Position numbers and translations under genes: made by a program
NCBI GenBank assembly: GCA_947628085.1
Contig: CANQYM010000004.1
Location: forward strand, 1-48,790
Length of the DNA stretch: 48,790 bases
Direction of reading: 5' to 3'
Source of the DNA: an uncultured Clostridia bacterium
Lineage (GTDB): Bacteria > Bacillota > Clostridia > TANB77 > CAG-508
In this document: in pieces, positions 17,204 to 25,265 of the stretch
Numbering within the stretch: the stretch's first letter is position 1
How the letters are laid out: each line of letters begins with the position of its first letter
Notes under the pieces: model-generated
The model's input: only the letters and a program-made list of their open reading frames with translations
Databases searched by the model: none
What the model was told of the DNA's origin: nothing

Positions 17204-17542
17204 ATGAGAGAAGAAAAAGGAATAACTTTAGTTGCTTTAATATTGGTAATAGTAGTACTAGTTGTACTAACAGGAATATCTGTTTCACTTGTTTTATCAA
17301 ATGAAAGTGAAAAGAAAAATGAAGTAAATGTAGTATATGATGATGAAGCTTTATACGATACTATAGATGATGATGTAGTATATGAAGAGCCTTTAGAAGA
17401 TAACACAGTAGAAAATGAAGTTAGTGAGGAAAATACAAATACAGAAGAAACTACAGATAATACAACATCTTCTAACGAAGTTGCAGAAAATGTAGTATCA
17501 GAAAATGTTGTAAGTAATGAAGTAGTAAACGAAACAGTATAA
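17204..17542 (+). CDS. Pilin-like protein with class III leader
   Basis: A 112-residue protein starting at the ATG after AGGAGG. The N-terminus is a prepilin-type leader: short charged stretch MREEKG, then ITLVALILVIVVLVVLTGI as the hydrophobic helix. The Gly-Ile junction is the likely peptidase site, but the usual Glu at +5 is replaced by Ala, as in many clostridial GITLVALI proteins. The remaining ~80 residues are highly acidic, rich in Glu, Asn, Val and Thr, of low complexity, and without a globular pilin domain. It could be a minor pseudopilin or a short surface protein. Its place next to rlmH and truB gives no clue. Confidence 0.75.
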   Translation: MREEKGITLVALILVIVVLVVLTGISVSLVLSNESEKKNEVNVVYDDEALYDTIDDDVVYEEPLEDNTVENEVSEENTNTEETTDNTTSSNEVAENVVSENVVSNEVVNETV

Positions 17543-17559
17543 TCTAAGAAAGAATAAAT

Positions 17560-18042
17560 ATGGTTAATATAAACATTATTTGTATAGGAAAATTAAAAGA
17601 ACAATATTTAAAAGATGCAGTATTTGAATATTCGAAAAGATTATCTAAATACTGCAATTTAAATATTATAGAGCTTTCTGATGAAAAACTTCCAGAAAAA
17701 ATAAATGAAAAACTTATAACTGAAATAAAAGAAAAAGAAGGAAATAGAATTCTATCTAATATAAAAAAAGATTCTTATACAGTAGCATTAGATTTAACTG
17801 GAAAACAATATAAGTCAGAAGAGTTTTCAGAAAAACTAGAAAACATAAAAATTAATGGTTTTAGTAATATTAATTTTATTATTGGTGGAACACTTGGAAT
17901 TTCTAAAAATGTATTAGAAAATTCTAATGAATTAATATGCTTTTCAAAAATGACTTTTCCACATCAATTAATAAGAGTTTTTTTATTAGAACAATTATTT
18001 AGAGCTTTTAAAATATCAAATAATGAAACATATCATTGGTAA
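17560..18042 (+). CDS. rlmH: 23S rRNA (pseudouridine1915-N3)-methyltransferase RlmH
   Basis: A 160-residue SPOUT-fold methyltransferase of normal size that methylates N3 of pseudouridine 1915 in helix 69 of 23S rRNA. Motifs are INIICIGKLKE at the N-terminus, FIIGGTLGIS (knotted SAM-binding loop), SKMTFPHQL and the C-terminal EQLFRAFKI...YH. The very end is YHW rather than the more common YHK or YHR. The following truB has a start that almost touches this stop, so two RNA-modification genes are co-translated. Confidence 0.94.
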   Translation: MVNINIICIGKLKEQYLKDAVFEYSKRLSKYCNLNIIELSDEKLPEKINEKLITEIKEKEGNRILSNIKKDSYTVALDLTGKQYKSEEFSEKLENIKINGFSNINFIIGGTLGISKNVLENSNELICFSKMTFPHQLIRVFLLEQLFRAFKISNNETYHW

Positions 18043-18047
18043 AATTT

Positions 18048-18917
18048 ATGCAAGGAATTTTAATAATAAATAAACCACAAGGTTTTACTTCACAGGATGT
18101 TGTATCTAAAATTAAGAAAATTTTAAATGTAAAAAAAGCTGGTCACACTGGAACATTAGATCCAATGGCGACTGGCGTTTTGCCTATTTTGATTGGAAAT
18201 TATACAAAACTTTCAAAGTATTTAATAGAACATGATAAAACATATATTGCAAAAATAAAATTAGGTGAAAAAAAGAATACGGGAGATAGTGAAGGAAAAA
18301 TAGTAAAAACTGTAGAAGTTAAAAAAAATATCTTATCAGAGAAAAATGTTTTAAATGTTTTAAATCAATTCTTAGGAGAGCAAGAACAAATTCCTCCAAT
18401 TTATTCTGCAATAAAAGTTAATGGTAAAAAATTATATGAATATGCAAGAAGCAGAGAAGAAGTAGAAATTCCTAAAAGAAGAATTAAAATTTATAGCATA
18501 AAACTATTAAACATTGATAAAGAAAATTTAGAAATAGACTTTGAAGTTTCATGTTCAAAAGGAACCTATATAAGAGTTTTATGTGAAAATATTGCTGAAA
18601 AGTTAGAAACAGTCGGATTTATGAAATCACTTATAAGAACAAAGGTTGATAATTTTAAATTAGAAGATGCCATTACATTAGAAGAACTAGAGAAAGAAGA
18701 TGCAAATCTTTTAGAAAGCAAATTAATAAAAATGCAAGATTTATTTTCTAATTTGCCTAAAATAAATTTAGACGAAAGAAAAAAAGAACTATTTTTAAAT
18801 GGAACCTTACTTAAATTTAATTTAAATGATGGTATATATAATATTTATAGTGAAAACATTTATATAGGAATAGGAATTATAAAAGAAAAATCATTAAAAA
18901 GAGATATAATTTTATAA
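18048..18917 (+). CDS. truB: tRNA pseudouridine(55) synthase TruB
   Basis: A 289-residue enzyme that makes pseudouridine 55 in the tRNA T-loop. It has GILIINKPQGFTSQDVV at the N-terminus, the catalytic loop HTGTLDPMATGVLP with the nucleophilic Asp, and the YIRVLCENI segment typical of TruB. I prefer the ATG at 18048, which gives the standard MxGILIxxKP start, over the ATG at 18036, which overlaps rlmH by 7 nt. No strong ribosome-binding site is visible, which fits coupling to rlmH. In many Firmicutes truB lies in the infB operon; here it is separate. Confidence 0.94.
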   Translation: MQGILIINKPQGFTSQDVVSKIKKILNVKKAGHTGTLDPMATGVLPILIGNYTKLSKYLIEHDKTYIAKIKLGEKKNTGDSEGKIVKTVEVKKNILSEKNVLNVLNQFLGEQEQIPPIYSAIKVNGKKLYEYARSREEVEIPKRRIKIYSIKLLNIDKENLEIDFEVSCSKGTYIRVLCENIAEKLETVGFMKSLIRTKVDNFKLEDAITLEELEKEDANLLESKLIKMQDLFSNLPKINLDERKKELFLNGTLLKFNLNDGIYNIYSENIYIGIGIIKEKSLKRDIIL

Positions 18918-18927
18918 AAAAAGTAGA

Positions 18928-18959
18928 AAAAGCATTGTATTTTATGATACAATGCTTTT
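18928..18959 (+). terminator. Perfect 13-bp hairpin after truB
   Basis: Arms at 18928-18940 and 18947-18959 with a 6-nt loop. The arms end in A4 and T4, with a T-rich stretch after the stem. Likely the terminator of rlmH-truB; the U-tract is interrupted, so read-through is possible. Confidence 0.7.
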
Positions 18960-19018
18960 GTAAATTTTGTATTTATATAAGGAGAAAAAGTAATCTAATA
19001 AATTACTTAAATAAGTTT

Positions 19019-20038
19019 ATGAACTATCCAGAAAATTTAAAAATAGGAGACACAATAGGAATTTGTGCTCCATCAGCTGGAATAACAAGTCCAGAAAAAA
19101 TATTAAGATTAGATAAAGCAATAGAGCAATTAGAAAGTTTAGAATATAAAGTAATTGAAACTGAAAGCGTTAGAAAAGATGAAAAAGGAAGAAGTTCGTC
19201 ACCTCAAAAAAGAGCACAAGAGTTTATGGAGCTTTTAGAAAATGATGATGTAAAACTAATTATATTTGCAACAGGTGGAGACTTTTTATGCGAAATTCTA
19301 GATTATTTAGACTTTGAGAAAATTAAAAAATTGAAACCAAAATGGATGCAAGGCTATTCAGATATTACTGGAATAAGTTTTCTATTTAATACAATCCTTG
19401 AAATTCCAAGTATGTATTCGCAAACTATTAAAGACTATGCAATGAAACCATTATACAGAAACTTAACCGATTCTTTGCAAATAGAATCTGGAAAAGAAGT
19501 AATTCAAACATCTTTTGAATTATATGAAAAGGAATACTTAGAGGATAATACTAATCCATATGCAACATATAACTTAACTGAAAAAGTAGAATGGAAGAAT
19601 TTAACAGGCGAGCAAAAAATAGTAATGCAAGGAAGAAGCTTAGGTGGATGCTTAGATTGCATAAAATGCTTTATTGGAACTAAATATGATAATGTAAATA
19701 ACTATATAGAAAAATATAAAAACGATGGAATAATTTGGTTTTTAGAATGTTTTGAAATGACCTCTCCAGAAGTATTTAGAACTCTTTGGCAAATGAAAAA
19801 TGCAAATTACTTTAAATATTGCAAAGGAATAATTTTTGGAAGACCTCTAATGATTAGAAATGATTACGATATTAATTTTAATCAAACTGTAAAAGATGTG
19901 ATAGGTAATTTAAATATTCCAATAATTTGTGATGCAGATATTGGACATGTTTCACCACAACTTGCAACAGTAAATGGGGCAATTTTAAAAATAACATCAG
20001 AAAATGGAAAAGGAACCTTAGAAACATTTTTAAGATAG
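19019..20038 (+). CDS. S66 LD-carboxypeptidase homologue lacking the catalytic Ser
   Basis: A 339-residue protein of the LdcA/MccF peptidase family (S66), with family N-terminus LKIGDTIGICAPSAGI and the GYSDITGISF segment. The usual GGDDS or GGYGS nucleophile elbow reads GGDFLCEIL: the serine position holds Leu, with a Cys next to it. The later triad regions look kept (WFLECFEM for Glu, DADIGHVSPQ for His). It may therefore be a non-peptidase or use another nucleophile. The ATG at 19019 fits the family. The only good ribosome-binding site (AAGGAG, about 18979) is 34 nt upstream, with a small ACTTA/TAAGT hairpin between, so initiation is unusual. Confidence 0.85.
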   Translation: MNYPENLKIGDTIGICAPSAGITSPEKILRLDKAIEQLESLEYKVIETESVRKDEKGRSSSPQKRAQEFMELLENDDVKLIIFATGGDFLCEILDYLDFEKIKKLKPKWMQGYSDITGISFLFNTILEIPSMYSQTIKDYAMKPLYRNLTDSLQIESGKEVIQTSFELYEKEYLEDNTNPYATYNLTEKVEWKNLTGEQKIVMQGRSLGGCLDCIKCFIGTKYDNVNNYIEKYKNDGIIWFLECFEMTSPEVFRTLWQMKNANYFKYCKGIIFGRPLMIRNDYDINFNQTVKDVIGNLNIPIICDADIGHVSPQLATVNGAILKITSENGKGTLETFLR

Positions 20039-20071
20039 TTTATTATTTTTTGGGGAAAGGAATAAACCTTT

Positions 20072-21274
20072 ATGAAAGTAGCAGAAAAAGAAGCTAAAAC
20101 TGTTGAAGCAAAAGAACAAAAAACAGAAGAAAAAGTTAAAAAAGAGAGAGATTATTCAATTGATTTAATTAGAGTTGTGGCTTGTTTAAGTGTAATATGT
20201 GCGCATCTTTCACTTCAAGTATTAAACACAGCCTATAATAGAATTGATTGGAGCAGATTACTTGAAAAAAGCTTTTTAAAAGATGGAATAGCACTATTTT
20301 TTATGATTACAGGTTTTTTCTTAGTTAATGGCCGTAGTTATAAAAAAATTTGGTCTGGCACTATTAAAAAGATTTTATTACCATCATTTATATTTGTGCT
20401 TTTCACACAAGCATTTTATCCTTTTATTGTAAATAAAGAAAGCTTTTTATATTGTTTGCAGAATTTTAATATTAATCCTATTCAAATAGTACAGTCTATT
20501 TTAAAAGGAGATATTACATATTTAAATGACTTGTGTGCACATTTGTGGTATATATATTCTTATGTTAAAGTAGTAATTTGGATTCCAATTTTATGGCTTG
20601 TTTGCAAAGAAACAAATGAATGTAAATTAGCTAGAAAAATAATGCTTGGATTTGGAATTGCAAACTTGCTTTTACAAGATATTCAAAGATTTTTTGTTTT
20701 ACCAGTTATTGGAGAAATAAAATTACTAACAATTGTTCCTACTGAAATAGTTTATGTACTATTAGGTTACGAATTATTTGTTCGCAAAGATAAATTAAAG
20801 AATAATAAAAAATTAACAATTATTTCATTAATTGGTTTTGTGGCTACTAATTTAATCAAATATAGAGTAGAAATTTTTTATATGGTAGCTAATAGTTTTG
20901 TTGATATAGTGGGAAGACCAAATTTTATAGAATGGGAATATACAGCATTTAATGTTGTTTCAGGACTATGTTGGTTTATTTTCTTATATTCTATCGATTT
21001 AAAAAGTGAAAAATTCAATAAAGCTCTTTTATGGCTAAGCAATAAAACATTTGGAATATATTTAGTTCATTATTTAATTTTAGCTAAAATTGATTTATAT
21101 AAATTTGAAAAAATAGAGAAATTTGTGCTTGAGCTTTTATATTTGTCTATTGGAATGATTGTTACTTTAATACTTTCACTAATAATTTTAGTTATAATTG
21201 AACAAATTAAAAAAATATTTTTAAATGGAATAAAATTGGTATTTAATAAACAGGAATACCAAACAAAAAAGTAG
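20072..21274 (+). CDS. Acyltransferase 3 family membrane protein
   Basis: A 400-residue integral membrane protein with about ten transmembrane helices. It belongs to the acyltransferase 3 family (OafA/WecH type), which O- or N-acylates cell-surface sugars or lipids. Evidence: SIDLIRVVACLSVICAHLS as helix 1 with the family Arg and His, then LFFMITGFFLVNGR in helix 2. A charged Lys/Glu/Ala-rich tail (1-28) precedes helix 1. The acceptor is unknown. The last codons are ACA AAA AAG TAG: a -1 slip on A-AAA-AAG would extend the protein by about 15 residues to a TAA at 21316-21318 (see findings). Confidence 0.87.
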   Translation: MKVAEKEAKTVEAKEQKTEEKVKKERDYSIDLIRVVACLSVICAHLSLQVLNTAYNRIDWSRLLEKSFLKDGIALFFMITGFFLVNGRSYKKIWSGTIKKILLPSFIFVLFTQAFYPFIVNKESFLYCLQNFNINPIQIVQSILKGDITYLNDLCAHLWYIYSYVKVVIWIPILWLVCKETNECKLARKIMLGFGIANLLLQDIQRFFVLPVIGEIKLLTIVPTEIVYVLLGYELFVRKDKLKNNKKLTIISLIGFVATNLIKYRVEIFYMVANSFVDIVGRPNFIEWEYTAFNVVSGLCWFIFLYSIDLKSEKFNKALLWLSNKTFGIYLVHYLILAKIDLYKFEKIEKFVLELLYLSIGMIVTLILSLIILVIIEQIKKIFLNGIKLVFNKQEYQTKK

Positions 21275-21328
21275 CAGAAATAATTAAAGAAAAGAATACG
21301 GCAAAAAATGTAGAATAAATTTTTTAAG

Positions 21329-21357
21329 TAGACTTTTTTCAAACAATATGATAGAAT
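21329..21357 (+). promoter_or_regulatory. Putative promoter for the zinc-ribbon gene and tyrS
   Basis: TAGACT (21329-21334) and TAGAAT (21352-21357), 17-nt spacer, about 50 nt before the start at 21407. No T-box leader is present before tyrS. Confidence 0.45.
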
Positions 21358-21406
21358 ATTACAAATTAAAAATTAGTTAAATATAAGAAATAAGGGGGCA
21401 AAAATT

Positions 21407-21694
21407 ATGGAATTAAAAAGATGTGCTCGTTGTGGTAAATTCTATGCATCAGATGTAGAGGTTTGTCAAGAATGCGAAAAGAAAGATTTAGCAGATTTAA
21501 GCAAATTAAAAGGATTTTTTGCAGAAAATTATGTTAGTGGAATTTCAAAGGGAGAAATTTCTGCTTCAACAGGAATTAGTGCTAAAAATTTAAACCGTTA
21601 TTTAGGATATGAAGAATTTAGTGGAATCTATATTACAGATGGACTAGGAGGACTAGCTCAAAATTTAGATGACGAAGAAAAAATTAGCTTATAA
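21407..21694 (+). CDS. Zinc-ribbon/HTH protein, YvyF-like
   Basis: A 95-residue protein. A zinc ribbon of the form C-x-x-C ... C-x-x-C (CARC and CQEC, residues 6-23) is followed by a helical segment GISKGEISASTGISAKNLNRYL that reads like a helix-turn-helix. The same plan is seen in the YvyF 'flagellar operon protein' family, but no flagellar genes are nearby. Role unknown, perhaps regulatory. A GGGGG-rich ribosome-binding site precedes the ATG. It lies 16 nt before tyrS. Confidence 0.75.
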   Translation: MELKRCARCGKFYASDVEVCQECEKKDLADLSKLKGFFAENYVSGISKGEISASTGISAKNLNRYLGYEEFSGIYITDGLGGLAQNLDDEEKISL

Positions 21695-21710
21695 TATTTA
21701 GGAGGAAATA

Positions 21711-22925
21711 ATGACAGACATAATTAAAGAACTTGAAGATAGAGGTTACATAGAACAATTAACAAATGAAAAAGAAATAAGAGAACTATTTCAAAAAGAA
21801 AGTGTAAGATTTTATATAGGAATAGATCCAACTGCAGATAGTATGCATATAGGCCATTTTGTTGCTTTAATGGTTGCTTCTAGAATGCAAAAAGCAGGAC
21901 ATAGACCAATTATATTAATGGGTGGCGGAACAGCAACAATTGGAGATCCTTCAGGAAGAACTGATATGAGACAAATGCTTACAAGAGAACAATTAGATTC
22001 AAATGTTGAATCTATTAGAAAACAAGCAGAAAAATTTGTATCTTTTGAAGGAGATAATGCTGCTATTATTGTAAATAATGCAGATTGGTTATTAGATTTA
22101 AATTATATAGATTTTATGAGAGAAATTGGAACTAAATTCACAATTAGCAAAATGATAGCACAAGAATGTTATAAAACCAGATTAGAAACAGGTTTAACTT
22201 TCTTTGAAATGGGATATTTATTACTACAAAGTTATGATTTCTTATATTTGCATGATAAATATGATTGTAAATTACAAATTGGTGGAAATGACCAATGGTC
22301 TAATATTTTAGGTGGAGTTGAATTAATTAGAAAAATTGGTTCAGACGATTCATATGGATTAACATTTAAACTTCTTACAACAGCTGAAGGAAAGAAAATG
22401 GGAAAAACAGCTAAAGGAGCATTATGGCTAAATCCAGAAAGAACATCACCTTATGAATTCTATCAATATTGGAGAAATATTGGAGATACTGAGGTTAGAA
22501 AAGTTTTAAGCCTTCTAACTTTCTTACCTATGGAAGAAGTAGATAGACTATCATCACTAAAAGATGAAAAAATAAATGAAGCTAAAAAAATTGCAGCTTT
22601 TGAAATAACAAAGTTAATCCATGGAGAAGAAGAAGCAATTAAAGCACAAAAATCAGCTGAGGCATTATTTGAAAATAATGGAAATGTAGAAAATATGCCA
22701 ACAACTAAATTAGAAAACATAAATATTTCTATACTAGATGCAATAGTTTTATCTGGAATAGCTCCTTCAAAAGGACAAGCTAAAACTTTAATAGCACAAG
22801 GCGGAATTTCATTAAATGATGAAAAAATTGAAGATATTACTTATAGTTTATCAGAAAAAGACTTTAAAGATGGATATGCAATTTTAAAGAAAGGTAAAAA
22901 AGTATTTCATAAATTAGAAAAATAA
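21711..22925 (+). CDS. tyrS: Tyrosyl-tRNA synthetase
   Basis: A 404-residue class I aminoacyl-tRNA synthetase that charges tRNA-Tyr. It has a HIGH-type motif in MHIGHFVAL, the tyrosine-binding YIGIDPTADS and GGNDQWSNILGG segments, a KMSKS-type loop (KKMGKT) and a C-terminal S4 RNA-binding domain (ISLNDEKI region). This is the TyrS form common in Clostridia. AGGAGG lies 7 nt before the ATG. It is co-transcribed with the zinc-ribbon gene and ends at a strong terminator. Confidence 0.96.
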   Translation: MTDIIKELEDRGYIEQLTNEKEIRELFQKESVRFYIGIDPTADSMHIGHFVALMVASRMQKAGHRPIILMGGGTATIGDPSGRTDMRQMLTREQLDSNVESIRKQAEKFVSFEGDNAAIIVNNADWLLDLNYIDFMREIGTKFTISKMIAQECYKTRLETGLTFFEMGYLLLQSYDFLYLHDKYDCKLQIGGNDQWSNILGGVELIRKIGSDDSYGLTFKLLTTAEGKKMGKTAKGALWLNPERTSPYEFYQYWRNIGDTEVRKVLSLLTFLPMEEVDRLSSLKDEKINEAKKIAAFEITKLIHGEEEAIKAQKSAEALFENNGNVENMPTTKLENINISILDAIVLSGIAPSKGQAKTLIAQGGISLNDEKIEDITYSLSEKDFKDGYAILKKGKKVFHKLEK

Positions 22926-22931
22926 AAATAT

Positions 22932-22972
22932 AAGTTTAAAATTTCATTTATGGTGGAATTTTAAACTTTTTT
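22932..22972 (+). terminator. Terminator after tyrS
   Basis: AAGTTTAAAATT (22932-22943) pairs with AATTTTAAACTT (22957-22968), extended by a U-G and a C-G pair. T-run at the end. Confidence 0.82.
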
Positions 22973-23004
22973 ATTAAAAAATAGCTTTTGAGGTGTAAAA
23001 AATA

Positions 23005-23670
23005 ATGAGTAAAAAAATGATTGTTGGAATAGTTATATTAAGTATTTTTTTATTAGCAGGATTATTTTTTGGAATAAGAGCAATAAGAAATTTTTGCATA
23101 ATTCAAAATATTTTTTCTCAAATTGAACAAGACATAGAGAATGATAACTATTATTTGAAAACTACTGTAACACATGAAGGTGCAGCATCTGTAACTAAAA
23201 CTTATTATAAAGATGGAACTGGAAAATTAGTTGCAGAAAATGGCATATATACATGGGTAGACGGAAAAGATGCATATATGGTAGATGAGCAAAATAAAAC
23301 ATTATATGTTTTAGATAAGGAAAATTCTTTGGGATTAGTTTCTTATGAAATGTTTGCAAGTTTAATACCTGGATATAGTAAAAATGTATTTCAAAAGTTT
23401 TTAATGGCTGGAAGTTTACAAAATAAAGTAGGAAGCGAAAAAATAGACTATAAAAAATGCTATAAAATAGTTATTAAAGAAAAAGAAGACACAAAAACAT
23501 ATTGGATAGAAAAAAATTCTTCTAAACCACTAAAGGCTCGTATAGAGTTTAAAACAGGAGATGTTTACGAATACGAATATGAACTAAGATTTAATGTGGT
23601 AGGAATAAAAGATATTGAGCTTCCAAAAATAGATGATTACCAAAGAATAGAGAATCAAAATGAAAACTAA
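23005..23670 (+). CDS. Membrane-anchored protein, LolA-like fold possible
   Basis: A 221-residue protein. One N-terminal transmembrane helix (about 4-24) anchors an extracytoplasmic part with alternating strands such as YYLKTTVTHEG, TYYKDGTGKL, YTWVDGKDAYMVD and KTYWIEKNSSKPLKARIEF. This 'stain-and-slope' pattern resembles LolA/LppX-type lipid-binding domains found in Firmicute anchored proteins, where the 'W-I-x-K-x-S-x-x-P' turn is common. Function unproven. GAGGTG precedes the ATG. A large hairpin lies downstream. Confidence 0.72.
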   Translation: MSKKMIVGIVILSIFLLAGLFFGIRAIRNFCIIQNIFSQIEQDIENDNYYLKTTVTHEGAASVTKTYYKDGTGKLVAENGIYTWVDGKDAYMVDEQNKTLYVLDKENSLGLVSYEMFASLIPGYSKNVFQKFLMAGSLQNKVGSEKIDYKKCYKIVIKEKEDTKTYWIEKNSSKPLKARIEFKTGDVYEYEYELRFNVVGIKDIELPKIDDYQRIENQNEN

Positions 23671-23682
23671 ATTAATTTTAAT

Positions 23683-23760
23683 AAAACTATATTTTGATTA
23701 ATTCAATAAGTTACTTACGTTCAAACAATTAACTTATTTCATTAATAAAAATATAGTTTT
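23683..23760 (+). repeat. 78-nt near-perfect inverted repeat
   Basis: Arms of 30 nt (23683-23712 and 23731-23760) pair over 27 positions, in blocks of 13, 6 and 8 bp split by a G/A and a TC/TC mismatch, around an 18-nt loop. It starts AAAACTATA and ends TATAGTTTT. It could be a terminator for the upstream gene or a miniature palindromic element; no target-site duplication is evident. Confidence 0.75.
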
Positions 23761-23768
23761 TAAAATTT

Positions 23769-23794
23769 TGTAACGAAAAACTTTTTTAAAAGTC
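23769..23794 (+). promoter_or_regulatory. ECF-type autoregulatory promoter
   Basis: TGTAAC (23769-23774), a 17-nt spacer that is nearly all A/T, then GTC (23792-23794), 20 nt before the ECF sigma gene. This is the general -35 'AAC' and -10 'GTC' form used by many ECF sigma factors for their own operons. AAAGGAG follows. Confidence 0.55.
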
Positions 23795-23814
23795 ATATTA
23801 TAAAGGAGATAAAA

Positions 23815-24303
23815 ATGCAAGATATTGAAGAAATATATAAAGAACATTTTGAAACAGTATATAAGTATTTATTTTGCTTAACTCATAATAGTGACTTATC
23901 TGAAGAATTAACTCAAGAAACTTTTTATAGAGCGGTTTTAAAGATTAATTCATTTAGAGGGGATTCTAAAATGTCAGTTTGGCTTTGTCAAATTGCAAAG
24001 AACTTATGGTATGATGAATTAAAAAGAAAGAAAAAAATAGATAATATAGATGAAATTAATATAGAATTTTTAGATTCAAATAACGATTTAGAAAATAATG
24101 CAATTTCAAAAGAAGAGAAACTAAATTTATATAAAAAAATGCAAAAGTTAGATGATTTAACAAGAGAAGTAATGTATATGCGAATCACCGGAGAACTAAG
24201 TTTTAGAGAAATAGGAGATATTTTAAATAAAACTGAAAACTGGGCAAGAGTTACTTTTTACAGAGGAAAAACTAAGATAAAGGAGGATAAAGAAAATGAA
24301 TAA
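23815..24303 (+). CDS. ECF-family RNA polymerase sigma factor
   Basis: A 162-residue protein with only sigma region 2 (FETVYKYLFCLTHN ... DLSEELTQETFYRAV ... SVWLCQIAKNLWYDELKR) and region 4 (LDDLTREVMYMRITGELSFREIGDIL, a helix-turn-helix), the minimal ECF layout. It directs transcription of an envelope-stress regulon. Its last 8 nt overlap the following anti-sigma gene, the classical coupled arrangement, so activity is likely controlled by that membrane protein. A candidate self-promoter lies upstream. Confidence 0.93.
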   Translation: MQDIEEIYKEHFETVYKYLFCLTHNSDLSEELTQETFYRAVLKINSFRGDSKMSVWLCQIAKNLWYDELKRKKKIDNIDEINIEFLDSNNDLENNAISKEEKLNLYKKMQKLDDLTREVMYMRITGELSFREIGDILNKTENWARVTFYRGKTKIKEDKENE

Positions 24304-25249
24304 AAGAGATTGTAAAATAGTACAAGATTTGCTACCTAACTATGTTGATAATTTAACTCAAAAAGAAACAAATGACTTTTTAGAAGATCATCTAAAAAAT
24401 TGTGAAGAATGTTCAAAAAAGTTAGATGCTATGAAAGCAGAAATTAAAACAGAGAAAAATATAAACAATAAAAAAGAAGTAGACTATATGAAAAAAATAA
24501 GAAAAAAACTTGGCGCATTAAAAATAATAGGTACATCTATTTTGAGCTTAATTGTATTAATAATAATTTTTATTGTTGGTAATTACTTGCACGTAAGAAA
24601 TGTAGGAAAAATAGATAAAACAGAAAAAATGACTGAAGAAGAAATAATTTCTTTATTAGAAAAAGGAAGAGAAAATAAAAATTATTATTTAGAACAAATT
24701 TCTTTAAATAGATTTAAAGAAGAAAATGAATCTTTTTACAACGATGCTCAAACTATTTATTTTGCTAAAGATGGTGTAATTTTAAGTATATCAAATAGTG
24801 CAGGAAAAATGTATTATAATTATAATACCAATGAAAACATTACTTATATTAATCCATCAAGTACTGAAGAATATAAATATGCTTTTATAACAACTGTTCC
24901 AAATTATCCTATTGGATTAGAGGCTGTAAGCAATAATAATGATTATTCTTATAAATATATTGGAAAGCAAGAAATCAATGGTAAAAAATATGTTGTTGCT
25001 AATTTACTTATAAATGATGAAAAAGCAAATTTATTTGATAAAATATTATATAAATTGTTTAGTACTAGAGTTTTTATAAATGCTGATACTGGAATAATAG
25101 AAAAGGAAGATGCATTTTATATTGATAGATTTGTTTTTGAAAAATTCACAATTTATTATAATGTAAAATTAAATTGTATAACAGATGAGGATGTTGAAAA
25201 GCCAAGTTTATCTGGATATGTAGTTCGTAATATGGAAAGAGAAAATTAA
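24296..25249 (+). CDS. Anti-sigma factor, zf-HC2 type
   Basis: A 317-residue single-pass membrane protein. The N-terminal anti-sigma zinc-finger domain keeps the pattern C(6) ... H-x3-C-x2-C (DHLKNCEEC at about 32-40), which sequesters the ECF sigma at the membrane. A transmembrane helix lies at about 78-100 (ILSLIVLIIIFIV). The extracytoplasmic ~210 residues have many Tyr/Asn strands and resemble the anchored sensor proteins of this genome. The start overlaps the sigma gene by 8 nt. Confidence 0.88.
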   Translation: MNKRDCKIVQDLLPNYVDNLTQKETNDFLEDHLKNCEECSKKLDAMKAEIKTEKNINNKKEVDYMKKIRKKLGALKIIGTSILSLIVLIIIFIVGNYLHVRNVGKIDKTEKMTEEEIISLLEKGRENKNYYLEQISLNRFKEENESFYNDAQTIYFAKDGVILSISNSAGKMYYNYNTNENITYINPSSTEEYKYAFITTVPNYPIGLEAVSNNNDYSYKYIGKQEINGKKYVVANLLINDEKANLFDKILYKLFSTRVFINADTGIIEKEDAFYIDRFVFEKFTIYYNVKLNCITDEDVEKPSLSGYVVRNMEREN

Positions 25250-25265
25250 TATTGGAGGGAAAAAT

